In this document: one piece after another, positions 13,534 to 21,372 of the stretch
Position numbering within the stretch: the stretch's first letter is position 1
Layout: the number at the start of each line of letters is the position of its first letter
Made by a program: the position numbers and the translations under genes
Source: Verrucomicrobiota bacterium
GTDB taxonomy: Bacteria > Verrucomicrobiota > Verrucomicrobiia > Opitutales > Opitutaceae
Assembly (NCBI GenBank): GCA_023391285.1
Contig: JAEWBF010000044.1
Span: 1-32,065 of the forward strand
Length of the DNA stretch: 32,065 nt
Direction: 5' to 3'
The notes under the pieces: model-generated
The model's input: only the letters and a program-made list of their open reading frames with translations
What the model was told of the DNA's origin: nothing
Databases searched by the model: none

Positions 13534-16083
13534 ATGGAAACTCTACGGAAACTGGTTGGGGTGGTGGCGAGTGTCGCGGCGAATCTGGCGGTTGTGGGGG
13601 CGCCGCTGGCGATCAATGAGCAGGAGTATTTGGAGACGCGCGGCGTGAATGTGATGCTCGCGCACGATTATTATCCGGAGAGTCACCAAGGAGGGGTGGG
13701 CATCATCCAGAATGAATTGCGCGTGGCGACGAACGGCGATGTGCGACTGACGCCGACGCCTGGGCAGTGGCAGCCGACACCGGTGGTCGGAAGGCGGCAG
13801 GTGGATCGAGAGAAGCAGGAGATCAGCGTCCGGATGAGTTATCCCGATCCGGAGAAGAACCGGAAAGGCTTCAACCCGATTGGGTATCCGGATTTCGAAT
13901 GCAGCTACACGGTGCGGGTGGTGCCGGCGCCGGCGGCGGGCGAGACGGCGTTTCGGATTGTGGTGGATTTAGAAGAGCCGTTGTCGGCGGAGTGGGTGGG
14001 GAAGGTGGGTTTCAATTTGGAGTTGTTTCCTGGATACTTCTTCGGGAAGTCGTTCGCGATCGGCGATGCGCTGGGGACGTTTCCGCGTCAGGCGAATGGG
14101 CCTGGCGGGGTTGAGGAAAGTGGCTATGAACTCGCGCCGCTCGGGCGGGGGGCGAAGCTGACGATTGCACCGGAGTCTGACCGCGTGCGGATGACGATTG
14201 AGGCAATCGCGGGCGGGGAGTTGGAGCTGTTAGACGGACGGGCCCAGCATAGCAATGGATGGTTTGTCGTGCGATCGCTGGTGCCGGTTGGGGTAACGAA
14301 CAATGCGGTCGAGTGGCTGGTGACGCCGCATGCGATCCCGAACTGGAAATCGGAGCCGGTGATCCAGGTGTCGCAAGTGGGGTATCACCCAGCGCAGCCG
14401 AAGTTCGCGGTGATCGAATTGAATAAACACGAGGAGGAGACGAGGCCGGTGACGCTGTATCGCGCGACGGCGGAGGGGTTGGAGAAAGTGCGCGAGGAGA
14501 GCGCGAGCGAATGGGGGCGGTTTTTGCGTTACCGATATCTGCGGCTGGATTTCAGCGATGTGACGGCGCCGGGGATGTATGTGATCGGCTACGGCGAGCA
14601 ACGGTCGCATGCGTTCAAGATCGGCGCGGATGTTTTTGAGCGGCACGTGTGGCAGCCGACGGTCGAATACTTTTTGCCGGTGCAGATGTGTCACATGCGG
14701 GTGAACGACCGCTATCGCGTGTGGCACGGGGTGTGCCATTTGGACGATGCGTTGATGGCGCCGGAGAATCATAATCATTTCGATGGCTACGTGCAGGGGG
14801 CGTCGACGCTGACGAAGTTTAGGCCCGGCGAGCACGTGCCGGGGTTGGATCGCGGCGGATGGCACGATGCGGGCGACTATGATTTACGCGTGGAATCGCA
14901 GGCGGGGACGGTGCATGGCTTGGCGCTGGCGTGGGAGTTGTTCCGTCCGTCGTGGGACAACACGACGATCGATCAGGAGGCGCGCATCGCGGAGATTCAC
15001 CGGCCGGATGGGAAGGACGACATGCTGCAGCAGATCGAGCACGGCGTGCTCGGGATCGTGGGTGGCTGGCGCGCGATGGGACGGTTGTATCGGGGAGTGC
15101 AGGACGCGTCGTTGAAGCAATACACGCATCTCGGCGATGCGGCGACGATGACGGACAACGACGTGTTTCGCAGCGCGAAGGTGGGCGAGGCGATGGCGGT
15201 GCTGGCGAAGGCGGCGGTGGAGGGATCGCAGGCGGAGCCGAAGATCGGGGATTTGCCGCCGCTCGGATCGAGAGGATCGGCGGACGATCGGTGGGTGTTT
15301 ACCGAGGAGAATGCGGCACGGGAGCTCGGTGCGGCGGCGGCGCTCGCAGCGGCGTCGCGGGTGTTGAAAGGTTACGACGACGCGCTGGCGGAGGAGAGTT
15401 TGGCGATTGCGCGGGAGTTGTGGGCGAAAGCGGGCGAGGTGCGGTTTCCGGGGGCGAAACTGGAGGCGGCGATCGAACTGCTGCAGTGCACGGGAGAGAG
15501 GGAATATGCGGAGGCGGTGCGGGGAATGGCGGATCAGATCGTGGCGCAAGTGGACCGGCTGGGTTGGCTGGGGGCGCGGTCGCTGGCGTTGATCGAGGAT
15601 GAGGCTTATCGCGAGAAGGTGCGGGCGGCGTTGCGGACGTATCGTGGAAAAGTGGATACGTTGGAAAAGGAGACGCCGTATGGATTACCCTACAAGCCGG
15701 ACATCTGGGGGGCGGGCTGGGGGATCCAGCGGTTCGGCGTGGAGCAGTATTGGCTGCACGCGGGCGCGCCGGATATTTTTCCGAGCGACTACATGCTGCA
15801 TGCGATCAACTTCGTGCTCGGGTGTCACCCGGGGATGAACAACGCGTCGTTTGTGTCAGGCGTGGGCGCGAAGTCGTTGACGACGGCGTATGGTGTGAAC
15901 CGCGGCGACTGGTCTTATATTCCGGGCGGCGTGGCGTCGGGCACGGCGTTGATTAGGCCGGATTACCCGGAGCTGCTGGAGTGGCCGTTTTTGTGGCAGC
16001 AGACGGAGTATTGTCTGGGCCGACCGACGTCGGATTACGTGTTTTTGATTCTGGCGGCGGAGGCGGTGTTGATGGGAGAGTAG
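13534..16083 (+). CDS. Glycoside hydrolase family 9-like enzyme with N-terminal Ig-like domain
   Basis: An 849-residue protein. Residues about 275-365 (VIQVSQVGYHPAQPKFAVIEL to YVIGYGEQRSHAFKI) match the CelD N-terminal Ig-like domain that precedes GH9 domains. The (alpha/alpha)6 catalytic domain follows, with GGWHDAGDYD (Asp445 and Asp448, the base pair of GH9) and a C-terminal region GCHPGMNNASFVSGVG ... LWQQTEYCLG, where Glu near 825 is the likely acid. The first 270 residues form an additional beta-rich region that I do not recognise. The N-terminus METLRKLVGVVASVAANLAVVGAPLA is a weak signal sequence. Substrate may be a beta-1,4-glucan or another beta-glycan; this cannot be decided here. 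Single-gene unit. Confidence 0.82.
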   Translation: METLRKLVGVVASVAANLAVVGAPLAINEQEYLETRGVNVMLAHDYYPESHQGGVGIIQNELRVATNGDVRLTPTPGQWQPTPVVGRRQVDREKQEISVRMSYPDPEKNRKGFNPIGYPDFECSYTVRVVPAPAAGETAFRIVVDLEEPLSAEWVGKVGFNLELFPGYFFGKSFAIGDALGTFPRQANGPGGVEESGYELAPLGRGAKLTIAPESDRVRMTIEAIAGGELELLDGRAQHSNGWFVVRSLVPVGVTNNAVEWLVTPHAIPNWKSEPVIQVSQVGYHPAQPKFAVIELNKHEEETRPVTLYRATAEGLEKVREESASEWGRFLRYRYLRLDFSDVTAPGMYVIGYGEQRSHAFKIGADVFERHVWQPTVEYFLPVQMCHMRVNDRYRVWHGVCHLDDALMAPENHNHFDGYVQGASTLTKFRPGEHVPGLDRGGWHDAGDYDLRVESQAGTVHGLALAWELFRPSWDNTTIDQEARIAEIHRPDGKDDMLQQIEHGVLGIVGGWRAMGRLYRGVQDASLKQYTHLGDAATMTDNDVFRSAKVGEAMAVLAKAAVEGSQAEPKIGDLPPLGSRGSADDRWVFTEENAARELGAAAALAAASRVLKGYDDALAEESLAIARELWAKAGEVRFPGAKLEAAIELLQCTGEREYAEAVRGMADQIVAQVDRLGWLGARSLALIEDEAYREKVRAALRTYRGKVDTLEKETPYGLPYKPDIWGAGWGIQRFGVEQYWLHAGAPDIFPSDYMLHAINFVLGCHPGMNNASFVSGVGAKSLTTAYGVNRGDWSYIPGGVASGTALIRPDYPELLEWPFLWQQTEYCLGRPTSDYVFLILAAEAVLMGE

Positions 16084-16102
16084 AGTGGGGCGGGTGGGCA
16101 AG

Positions 16103-16185
16103 AGCGTGAGCGAGCTCGCGGCCTACGAAGGCGGCGCGAAGGGAGCGCGAGAGCGGCTCGCCGGGGACGGCTCGCCCTACCTTTA
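16103..16185. repeat. Two adjacent intergenic palindromes (CCTAC family)
   Basis: The first, at 16103-16130, reads GAGCGAGCTCGCGGCCTACG. The second, at 16151-16185, reads GGGGACGGCTCGCCCTACCT, almost identical to 4440-4460. They fill the 99-bp gap between the convergent GH9 and DEAD-box genes. The TAA stop of the helicase (16183-16185) lies at the end of the second unit. Confidence 0.75.
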
Positions 16186-17406
16186 GCGGCGGGAGCGGTG
16201 GCGGTTGAAGGAGCCGCGGTGGCGGATTCGGCCCGGGAGGCTGCCGCGGGGTTTTGCAATCTCCTGCACGGGGCGCGCGGTGATGGGTTGGTAGTCGAAA
16301 CCCTCGAGTCGGAGCTCGGGGATCTTTGCGCCGATGAAGCGCTGGATGTCGCGGATGTCGGAGGCGTTTTCCGGAGTGACGAGCGTGAAGGCGTCGCCGA
16401 CGGCTTGGGCGCGTCCGGTGCGGCCGATGCGATGAACGTAGTCCTCCGGATTTTCGGGGACGTCGTAGTTGATTACATGGGACACGCCGGCGACGTCGAT
16501 GCCGCGCGAAGCGATGTCGGTGGCGACCATGATTTCGTATTTGCCGGATTTGAAACCGGCGAGGGCTTCGAGCCGCTGATTTTGGGAGCGGTTGGCGTGG
16601 AGGACGGCGACGCTATGGTTGGCGGACTTGAGCTTGCGGGCGATTTTGTCGGCGCCGTGTTTGGTGCGGGAGAAGATGAGGACGCTGTCGAAATCGATTT
16701 TGCGGAGAAGCGCTTCGAGGAGGTCGAACTTTTGCGCGGCGGCGACGGGGTAGAGGGCGTGGTTGACGGACTGGTTGACTGTGCGGTTGACGCCGATTTC
16801 GACGCGAGCGGGGTTGCGGAGGGCGAAGGACGCGACGGCTTGAATTTCCGGGGGGACGGTGGCGGAGAAGAAAAGCGTCTGACGCTCGCGCGGGCAGCGG
16901 TTGATGATGTCTTTGACGACGGGCAGGAAACCCATGTCGAGCATGCGGTCGACCTCGTCGAGGACGAGGGTGGTGATGCTATCGAGGGAGAGCGTGCGCT
17001 CCTTGAGGTAGTCCATCAGGCGTCCGGGGGTGGCGACGATGATGTCGACGCCGCGTTTGAGCTCGGAGCGTTGGAAGCCGTAGCCGACGCCGCCGAAGAT
17101 GGCGACGGTGCGGAGATCGGAGAAACGGGCGAAATCGCGGAAGGCGGTTTCGACTTGGGCGGCGAGTTCGCGAGTCGGTTCGAGGACGAGAACCCGCGGG
17201 CGCGATTGGTGTTTGCCGAGGCGCGAGAGGATGGGAAGGGCGAAGGCGGCGGTTTTGCCGGTGCCGGTTTGCGCGGAGCCGATGAGATCGCCGCCGCCGA
17301 GGACGACAGGAATAGCGCGGAGTTGGATGGGGGTGGGATCGGTATAGCCGGCAGCTTGGATGCCGCGGAGGACGGAGTCGGAAAGATTGAGTGCTTTGAA
17401 GGGCAT
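16183..17406 (-). CDS. DEAD-box RNA helicase (RhlE-like)
   Basis: A 407-residue ATP-dependent RNA helicase core with little extra sequence. All motifs are visible in order: PTPIQLRAIP (Q motif), AQTGTGKT (motif I), PTRELAAQ (Ia), TPGRLMDYL (Ib), LDEVDRMLDMGF (motif II, with Val in place of Ala), SATVPP (III), LIFSRTKHGADKIA (IV), VATDIASRGIDV (V) and HRIGRTGRA (VI). A short basic tail RIRHRGSFNRHRSRR could bind RNA. An in-frame ATG at 17430 exists, but the start at 17406 (MPFKALNLSDSVL) matches the family. It lies downstream of an RRM protein gene and its terminator. Likely roles are ribosome assembly or cold-shock RNA unwinding. Confidence 0.92.
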   Translation of the reverse strand: MPFKALNLSDSVLRGIQAAGYTDPTPIQLRAIPVVLGGGDLIGSAQTGTGKTAAFALPILSRLGKHQSRPRVLVLEPTRELAAQVETAFRDFARFSDLRTVAIFGGVGYGFQRSELKRGVDIIVATPGRLMDYLKERTLSLDSITTLVLDEVDRMLDMGFLPVVKDIINRCPRERQTLFFSATVPPEIQAVASFALRNPARVEIGVNRTVNQSVNHALYPVAAAQKFDLLEALLRKIDFDSVLIFSRTKHGADKIARKLKSANHSVAVLHANRSQNQRLEALAGFKSGKYEIMVATDIASRGIDVAGVSHVINYDVPENPEDYVHRIGRTGRAQAVGDAFTLVTPENASDIRDIQRFIGAKIPELRLEGFDYQPITARPVQEIAKPRGSLPGRIRHRGSFNRHRSRR

Positions 17407-17476
17407 GAGAACAGGCGAGGTGTCGACCAAGCGCAGGGAGGAAGACAGGTGAGCGGGTTTGGGTCCGCGGCCCTGG

Positions 17477-17500
17477 GTTCTTCGCTTCGCTCAGAATGAC
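17477..17500 (-). repeat. CHSERSEE-type repeat, single copy
   Basis: Plus strand reads GTTCTTCGCTTCGCTCAGAA then TGAC; the minus strand translates as CHSERSEE. It stands between the RRM gene terminator and the helicase start, within the probable helicase leader region. Confidence 0.85.
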
Positions 17501-17529
17501 AATGAGAGAGGAACGTAGGTTCGAGAGAC

Positions 17530-17562
17530 AAAAAAGGACGGAGCCCCGAGGAGCTCCGTCCT
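17530..17562 (-). terminator. Intrinsic terminator of the RRM protein gene
   Basis: A perfect 10-bp stem AGGACGGAGC / GCTCCGTCCT around an 8-base loop, followed on the minus strand by T6 (17535-17530). It stands 27 bp after the stop codon of the RRM gene. Confidence 0.93.
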
Positions 17563-17588
17563 GGAAATCGTTTCGTTAGAACGATGGC

Positions 17589-17951
17589 TTAGTAACGGCG
17601 ATCGCCGCGATCGCGATCGCGACCGCCGCCGAAGCCGCCACGACCGCCGCCGCCGCCGAAGCCGCGACCGCCGCCGCCGAAGCCGCCGCCCGGACGCTCT
17701 TCCTTGGGACGGGCTTCGTTGACGGTGAGCTGACGACCGCCGAGGTCCGTGCCGTTGAGCTTTTCAGCCGCTGACTTGGCCTCTTCGGAGGTGCCCATGG
17801 TGACGAACGCGAAACCGCGGGGGCGGCCGGTCATCTTGTCCATGGCAACGTAAACGTCGGTAACGGAACCGAACTGGCCGAAGGCGGAGCGGAGTTCGTC
17901 TTCGGTGGTCTTGAACGACAGGTTTCCAACGTAGAGTTTGGAATTACTCAT
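17589..17951 (-). CDS. Glycine-rich RRM RNA-binding protein
   Basis: A 120-residue protein with one RNA recognition motif at residues 4-81. RNP2 is KLYVGNL and RNP1 is RGFAFVTM, the aromatic residues of both being present. It is followed by a Gly/Arg-rich tail (GGGFGGGGRGFGGGGGRGGFGGG, then RDRDRGDRRY). This is the cyanobacterial/Verrucomicrobial Rbp type, usually abundant and often cold-induced, acting as an RNA chaperone. It has its own strong terminator and a leader region of up to 286 bp upstream, which fits an independently regulated, highly expressed gene. The helicase gene lies directly downstream. Cold regulation is inference from family knowledge. Confidence 0.93.
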   Translation of the reverse strand: MSNSKLYVGNLSFKTTEDELRSAFGQFGSVTDVYVAMDKMTGRPRGFAFVTMGTSEEAKSAAEKLNGTDLGGRQLTVNEARPKEERPGGGFGGGGRGFGGGGGRGGFGGGRDRDRGDRRY

Positions 17952-18237
17952 CTGTGATATCTCGTAGATTGATCGTCTGCTGCCAGTCCGTTCCCACCGT
18001 GGGTTTCGAAATCATCACTTAAGCCAAACGCTCAGCCTACGACTCACCAGATACTGTCATCTAACGCTTTCTCTCTAACGATGCCCCGCAAGGACACACG
18101 ACCACCTGATAAATGCAAGGCAATTCGGGGTTTGTCGCTTTGCTGTAACTGCGGAGGTGTTGGTGGGCGAAGCAGTTCGGCAGGTGTGGACAAATAGGCG
18201 GGCTTTCCAAACGGGCGAGTTGTAGTAGGCTGCGGGC
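17952..18237. other. Divergent intergenic region upstream of the RRM gene
   Basis: A 286-bp gap with a lower GC content than the surroundings. It must hold the promoter of the RRM gene on the minus strand and that of the membrane protein gene on the plus strand. I see no tRNA, riboswitch or convincing -35/-10 pair. A leader RNA for the RRM gene is possible but not demonstrable here. Confidence 0.5.
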
Positions 18238-19452
18238 ATGCGGCGCATTTTATCGCTGGTCCTGGTTTTGTGGATACTCGGCGTGGCGACCGGAGCGGTC
18301 GCGTGGGCGGCGGAAGCGGAGGCGCGCGCGAACGCCGATCGATCTCCGTCGAGCAAGCTAGCGGCGGCGATCACGACGGTGACGGGGATCGCGATTTCGC
18401 CGTTGTTGGGGACGGGCGTGTATGGGGCGTATCAGTGGTTTTCCGCGGAGAATGCGGCGGAGCGGGAGCGTTTGCCGTGGTTTGCGCAGATGCAGTTTTG
18501 GCTGCCGGCGTTGCTGGTCGTGGGGATATGCGCAGCCAAGGATGCGTTTGGCGCGGTGGTGCCGCCGGGATGGAAGAAGCCGCTGGATGTATTGGAAACA
18601 ATCGAGAACAAGTTGAGCGGATTGATTGCCGCGGGTGTGGTGATTCCGGTGAGCATGGCGGCGTTTTCGAAATCGCTGGCCGGGACGGACGCGGCGGTGG
18701 AGAGCGGGTTCACGAGCTCGGGGCTCGCGATGCTTTCGGTGGGTGCGATCGATTGGTCGTGGCTGTTGAACTTGGTGACGGTGCCGCTGGGGATCGCGGT
18801 GTTTGCGGTGGTCTGGATGGCATCGCATGCGATCAACGTCCTGATTCTGCTGAGTCCATGGGGCGCGATCGATGCGGCGTTGAAAAGTGCGCGCACGGGT
18901 TTGTTGGGGCTGCTGGCGGTGACGGCTACGCTGGAGCCGTGGGTGGCGGCGGGGTTGTCGATCCTGGTGGTGATCGTGGCGTATTGCGTGGCGGGGTGGG
19001 CGTTTCGGCTGACGGTGTTTGGGTGGGTGTTTTGCTGGGATTTCGCGACGCTGCGGCGGCTGCGTTTTCGGCCGCGCGAGAATGACAATTTGATGTTTGC
19101 CGGAGGGCAGTTGGGCGACGTGCCGGTGCGGACGTATGGGCGGCTGCGGCGCGGGGAAGGGGGCGGACTGGAATTTGCGTATCGTCCGCGGGTGATTGGC
19201 GGGCTGGTGGTGCGGCCGGTGCCGGGGGTGGGTGAAAGCCGCGCGGTGGGACAAGGATTGTTTTTCTCCAGCGTGATGAATGGCGAGGACGACACGCTGT
19301 TTTTGTTGCCGCCGCGTTATCGCGGACACGAGGAGGCGCTGGTGACGAGCTACGGATTTGGCGGGGGCGTGAAGCCGGCGGGGTTGCGGCGCGCGTGGAG
19401 TGTGATGCGGGAGTTGTTTGGGGGGAAGGCCGCGCAGACGCAGGTGGTGTAG
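18238..19452 (+). CDS. Exported or membrane protein, unknown function
   Basis: A 404-residue protein with an N-terminal signal sequence or anchor (MRRILSLVLVLWILGVATGAVAWAAEAEA). Several hydrophobic segments follow, at about residues 85-100, 125-142, 175-205 and 220-265. The last 130 residues are hydrophilic and begin RRLRFRPRENDNLMFAGG. This part carries phrases such as LGDVPVRTYGRLRRGEGGG and DDTLFLLPPRYRGHEEALVTSYG, which look like a soluble beta-rich domain. I do not recognise the family with confidence. It stands alone on the plus strand, divergent from the RRM gene and convergent with the next gene. Confidence 0.75.
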   Translation: MRRILSLVLVLWILGVATGAVAWAAEAEARANADRSPSSKLAAAITTVTGIAISPLLGTGVYGAYQWFSAENAAERERLPWFAQMQFWLPALLVVGICAAKDAFGAVVPPGWKKPLDVLETIENKLSGLIAAGVVIPVSMAAFSKSLAGTDAAVESGFTSSGLAMLSVGAIDWSWLLNLVTVPLGIAVFAVVWMASHAINVLILLSPWGAIDAALKSARTGLLGLLAVTATLEPWVAAGLSILVVIVAYCVAGWAFRLTVFGWVFCWDFATLRRLRFRPRENDNLMFAGGQLGDVPVRTYGRLRRGEGGGLEFAYRPRVIGGLVVRPVPGVGESRAVGQGLFFSSVMNGEDDTLFLLPPRYRGHEEALVTSYGFGGGVKPAGLRRAWSVMRELFGGKAAQTQVV

Positions 19453-19512
19453 TGGGTGGGTAGTCAGCCGCGGTCGTCGATCGGGAGGATTTACGCGCTC
19501 GAATGCAGAACA

Positions 19513-19535
19513 TCGCCCGCGAGCGGGCTCCTGCA
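19513..19535. repeat. Short intergenic palindrome GCCCGC-GA-GCGGGC
   Basis: A perfect 6-bp stem with a 2-base centre at 19515-19528, followed by TCCTGCAA. It is similar in size to the CCTAC family but has a different tail. It lies between two convergent genes. Confidence 0.55.
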
Positions 19536-19556
19536 ATGGGGTTCGCTGCGCTTATG

Positions 19557-20252
19557 TCAGCGGCGGAAGGCGCGGGGTGGAGACGGAATGGGATTGGGGA
19601 ATTCGATGTTCCAAAGTGTCGGGCGCGGATGCGGGGCGAGGTCGGCGGCGGGAGCGAGATGGGTGAAGACGTCGGCGAAGCGGAGGCTGCACTGGAGGCG
19701 GCGCTGGGTCTTCGAATCGATTTTCGGATTCACGACGATGCGCGAGAGCGTGAAGGGCGGCGCGCTTTTGATTTTCTTCGCGGCGGCACGGGCTTGGGCG
19801 GGCGTGAGCGAACGGTCTTTGATGACGGCGTCGAGGCGCTCGAGGTCGGCGCGGGTGATCGGATGCCAGAGCGCGCGCCATTGCGCGGGGTCGATGCGCG
19901 GTGCGATGATATTGACGAAGCGCTTTTCGGCGCCGTGCTGCCGCCAGTAGCCGATGATCAGGAGGAACGGTTCATCGATATCGAATTGGCGAAGGGCGTC
20001 GCCGAGATCGACAGGCGAGCCGTATTTGGCGGCTTTGGGATTGGCGGGGATATTGCCGTGCGCGCGGTTGGCGGCGGCGGGGATGTCCCACTTCTGAGTG
20101 TAGCTCGGCGGCGCGTAGCCGTCGAAGAACGTGTTGCGAATCCAATTTTCGAATACGACGCCGTGATGCTGGACTTCGGCGGCGCGGGCGAGCGGGAGAA
20201 GGGCGAAAAAGAAAAGGGCGAGAAGGCGGAGGCGGTCGCGGAGCGAGGGCAT
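19557..20252 (-). CDS. Exported protein of unknown function with restriction-endonuclease-like layout
   Basis: A 231-residue protein with a clear signal peptide (MPSLRDRLRLLALFFFALLPLARA, cleavage probable after ARA). The mature part has HHGVVFENWIRNTFFDGYAPPSYTQKWDIPA, then VDLGDALRQFDIDEPFLLIIGYWRQHG, RFVNIIAPRIDPAQWRALWHPITRADLERLDAVIKD and PAQARAAAKKIKS. This arrangement recalls predicted type II restriction endonuclease proteins, but the Lys-rich catalytic strand is not obvious (NPKAAKYGS), and an exported location would be unusual for such an enzyme. I state the resemblance as a weak impression only. The next gene upstream on the same strand is an FMN reductase, 65 bp away. Confidence 0.7.
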   Translation of the reverse strand: MPSLRDRLRLLALFFFALLPLARAAEVQHHGVVFENWIRNTFFDGYAPPSYTQKWDIPAAANRAHGNIPANPKAAKYGSPVDLGDALRQFDIDEPFLLIIGYWRQHGAEKRFVNIIAPRIDPAQWRALWHPITRADLERLDAVIKDRSLTPAQARAAAKKIKSAPPFTLSRIVVNPKIDSKTQRRLQCSLRFADVFTHLAPAADLAPHPRPTLWNIEFPNPIPSPPRAFRR

Positions 20253-20267
20253 GGCGGGAGGCGGAAC

Positions 20268-20290
20268 GCGAGCAAGCTCGCGGCCTACAG
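20268..20290. repeat. Intergenic palindrome (CCTAC family)
   Basis: Reads GCGAGCAAGCTCGCGGCCTA then CAG, with the stem CGAGC / GCTCG. It is the same type as 16103-16130 and lies in a 65-bp gap between two minus-strand genes. Confidence 0.7.
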
Positions 20291-20317
20291 CGGAGGTGGG
20301 GTGGGCGAGTTTGGTGA

Positions 20318-20845
20318 TTACGCGGGGCGGAGGGCGGAGGCGATGCGGGCGGTTTCGTGGGCGCAGTCGGCGACGCGGGCGGCGATCTTGGCGTCGGTGA
20401 TGGTTTCGCCGGCGAAGGCGGCGCCGGTAGCGTAGACGAAACGGGGGACGATCACGGTGCGGAAATCGAGCATGAGGCTGTTGGCGATGGCCATGATGCC
20501 CATGTAGCTGCTGGAGCCGCCGGCGGTGCAGAGGAAACTGGCGATTTTGTTTTCCCAGCCTTTGCCCGTGAGTTCGACGAGGTTTTTGAAGGCGGCGTTG
20601 GCGTCGTAGTTGTAGATGGGCGTGGCGACGATGATGCCATCGGCGGCGGCGACGAGCGCGTTTACGCGGCGGACGTTGTCGTGTTCGTAGGCTTTGTCGC
20701 CGTCGCAGAGCGGAAGCGGGTAGTCGCGAAGATCGAGAAAGGTCACAGTGCGACCGGCTTCGACGAGGACGCGCTGGGCTTCGCGGGCAAGGGTGCGGCT
20801 GTAGCTCTCGGGATTCAGGCTCGCGGAGATGATGAGGAGATTCAT
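20318..20845 (-). CDS. NADPH-dependent FMN reductase family protein
   Basis: A 175-residue flavodoxin-like oxidoreductase. The FMN phosphate loop is SASLNPESYSRTLA near residues 8-21; ATPIYNYDANAAFKNLVELTG (about 74-94) and CTAGGSSSYMG (about 105-115) are the other FMN-contact segments. The pattern is that of the SsuE/azoreductase/chromate-reductase group. It overlaps the end of an NTF2-like gene by 4 bp (ATGA), so both are translated from one message. The physiological acceptor is unknown. No sulfonate genes are nearby, so an SsuE role is not supported by context. Confidence 0.85.
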   Translation of the reverse strand: MNLLIISASLNPESYSRTLAREAQRVLVEAGRTVTFLDLRDYPLPLCDGDKAYEHDNVRRVNALVAAADGIIVATPIYNYDANAAFKNLVELTGKGWENKIASFLCTAGGSSSYMGIMAIANSLMLDFRTVIVPRFVYATGAAFAGETITDAKIAARVADCAHETARIASALRPA

Positions 20846-21315
20846 GGCGAGGATGCGGGGGACGCGATAGGCGTGGACTGGTAAGCGGCGAGTTTCCAGC
20901 GGCCGGATTCGTCGCGCCAGACCGCGAGGAAGCGGAGGGAGAAACGCACGCGTTGTCCGGCGGTTTCAGCGAGAATGTCGGAATGACCGGTCATAACGAC
21001 GGCGCCGGGATGGAGAAGCTGGAGCTGAACTGCGCGAGGGTGCACCGCGACGTAGCGGGCATCGCTTTCGGCGACGGAGGCGAGGTATTGGGACTTGGTT
21101 TGAACGCGGCCGTCGGCGTTGGTGTAGATCAAGTCGTCGGAAAGAAGCGGAGCGAGCGAGGTGGTGTTGCGTTCGAGGGTGGCGGCGATGCGCGCGGCGT
21201 CGGCGGCGCGGACTTGGGCGAACGCGGGAGGTTCAGCCGCGGCTGCGCTGTTGAGGAAGGCGAGCGCGAGCGAGACGCTGATGAGGCGGCGAACGATGGT
21301 GAGGAGCGACGACAC
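20842..21315 (-). CDS. Exported NTF2-like (DUF4440-type) protein
   Basis: A 157-residue protein with a signal peptide (VRRLISVSLALAFLNSAAAA). A cystatin/NTF2-type fold follows: AARIAATLERNTTSLAPLLSDDLIYTNADGRVQTKSQYLASV at about residues 40-82, and LAVWRDESGRWKLAAYQSTPI near the end. The Asp-Asp-Leu-Ile-Tyr and final RWKLAAYQ strands are typical of DUF4440/SnoaL-like proteins, which bind small molecules or act as simple isomerase folds. The FMN reductase starts on its stop codon (ATGA). Function not predictable from sequence. Confidence 0.82.
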   Translation of the reverse strand: MSSLLTIVRRLISVSLALAFLNSAAAAEPPAFAQVRAADAARIAATLERNTTSLAPLLSDDLIYTNADGRVQTKSQYLASVAESDARYVAVHPRAVQLQLLHPGAVVMTGHSDILAETAGQRVRFSLRFLAVWRDESGRWKLAAYQSTPIASPASSP

Positions 21316-21372
21316 GCGAAGATCGAGCGTGTGGCTGGATACCCTCGATGCAAGTGTGGCGGCGCGGGGGCG

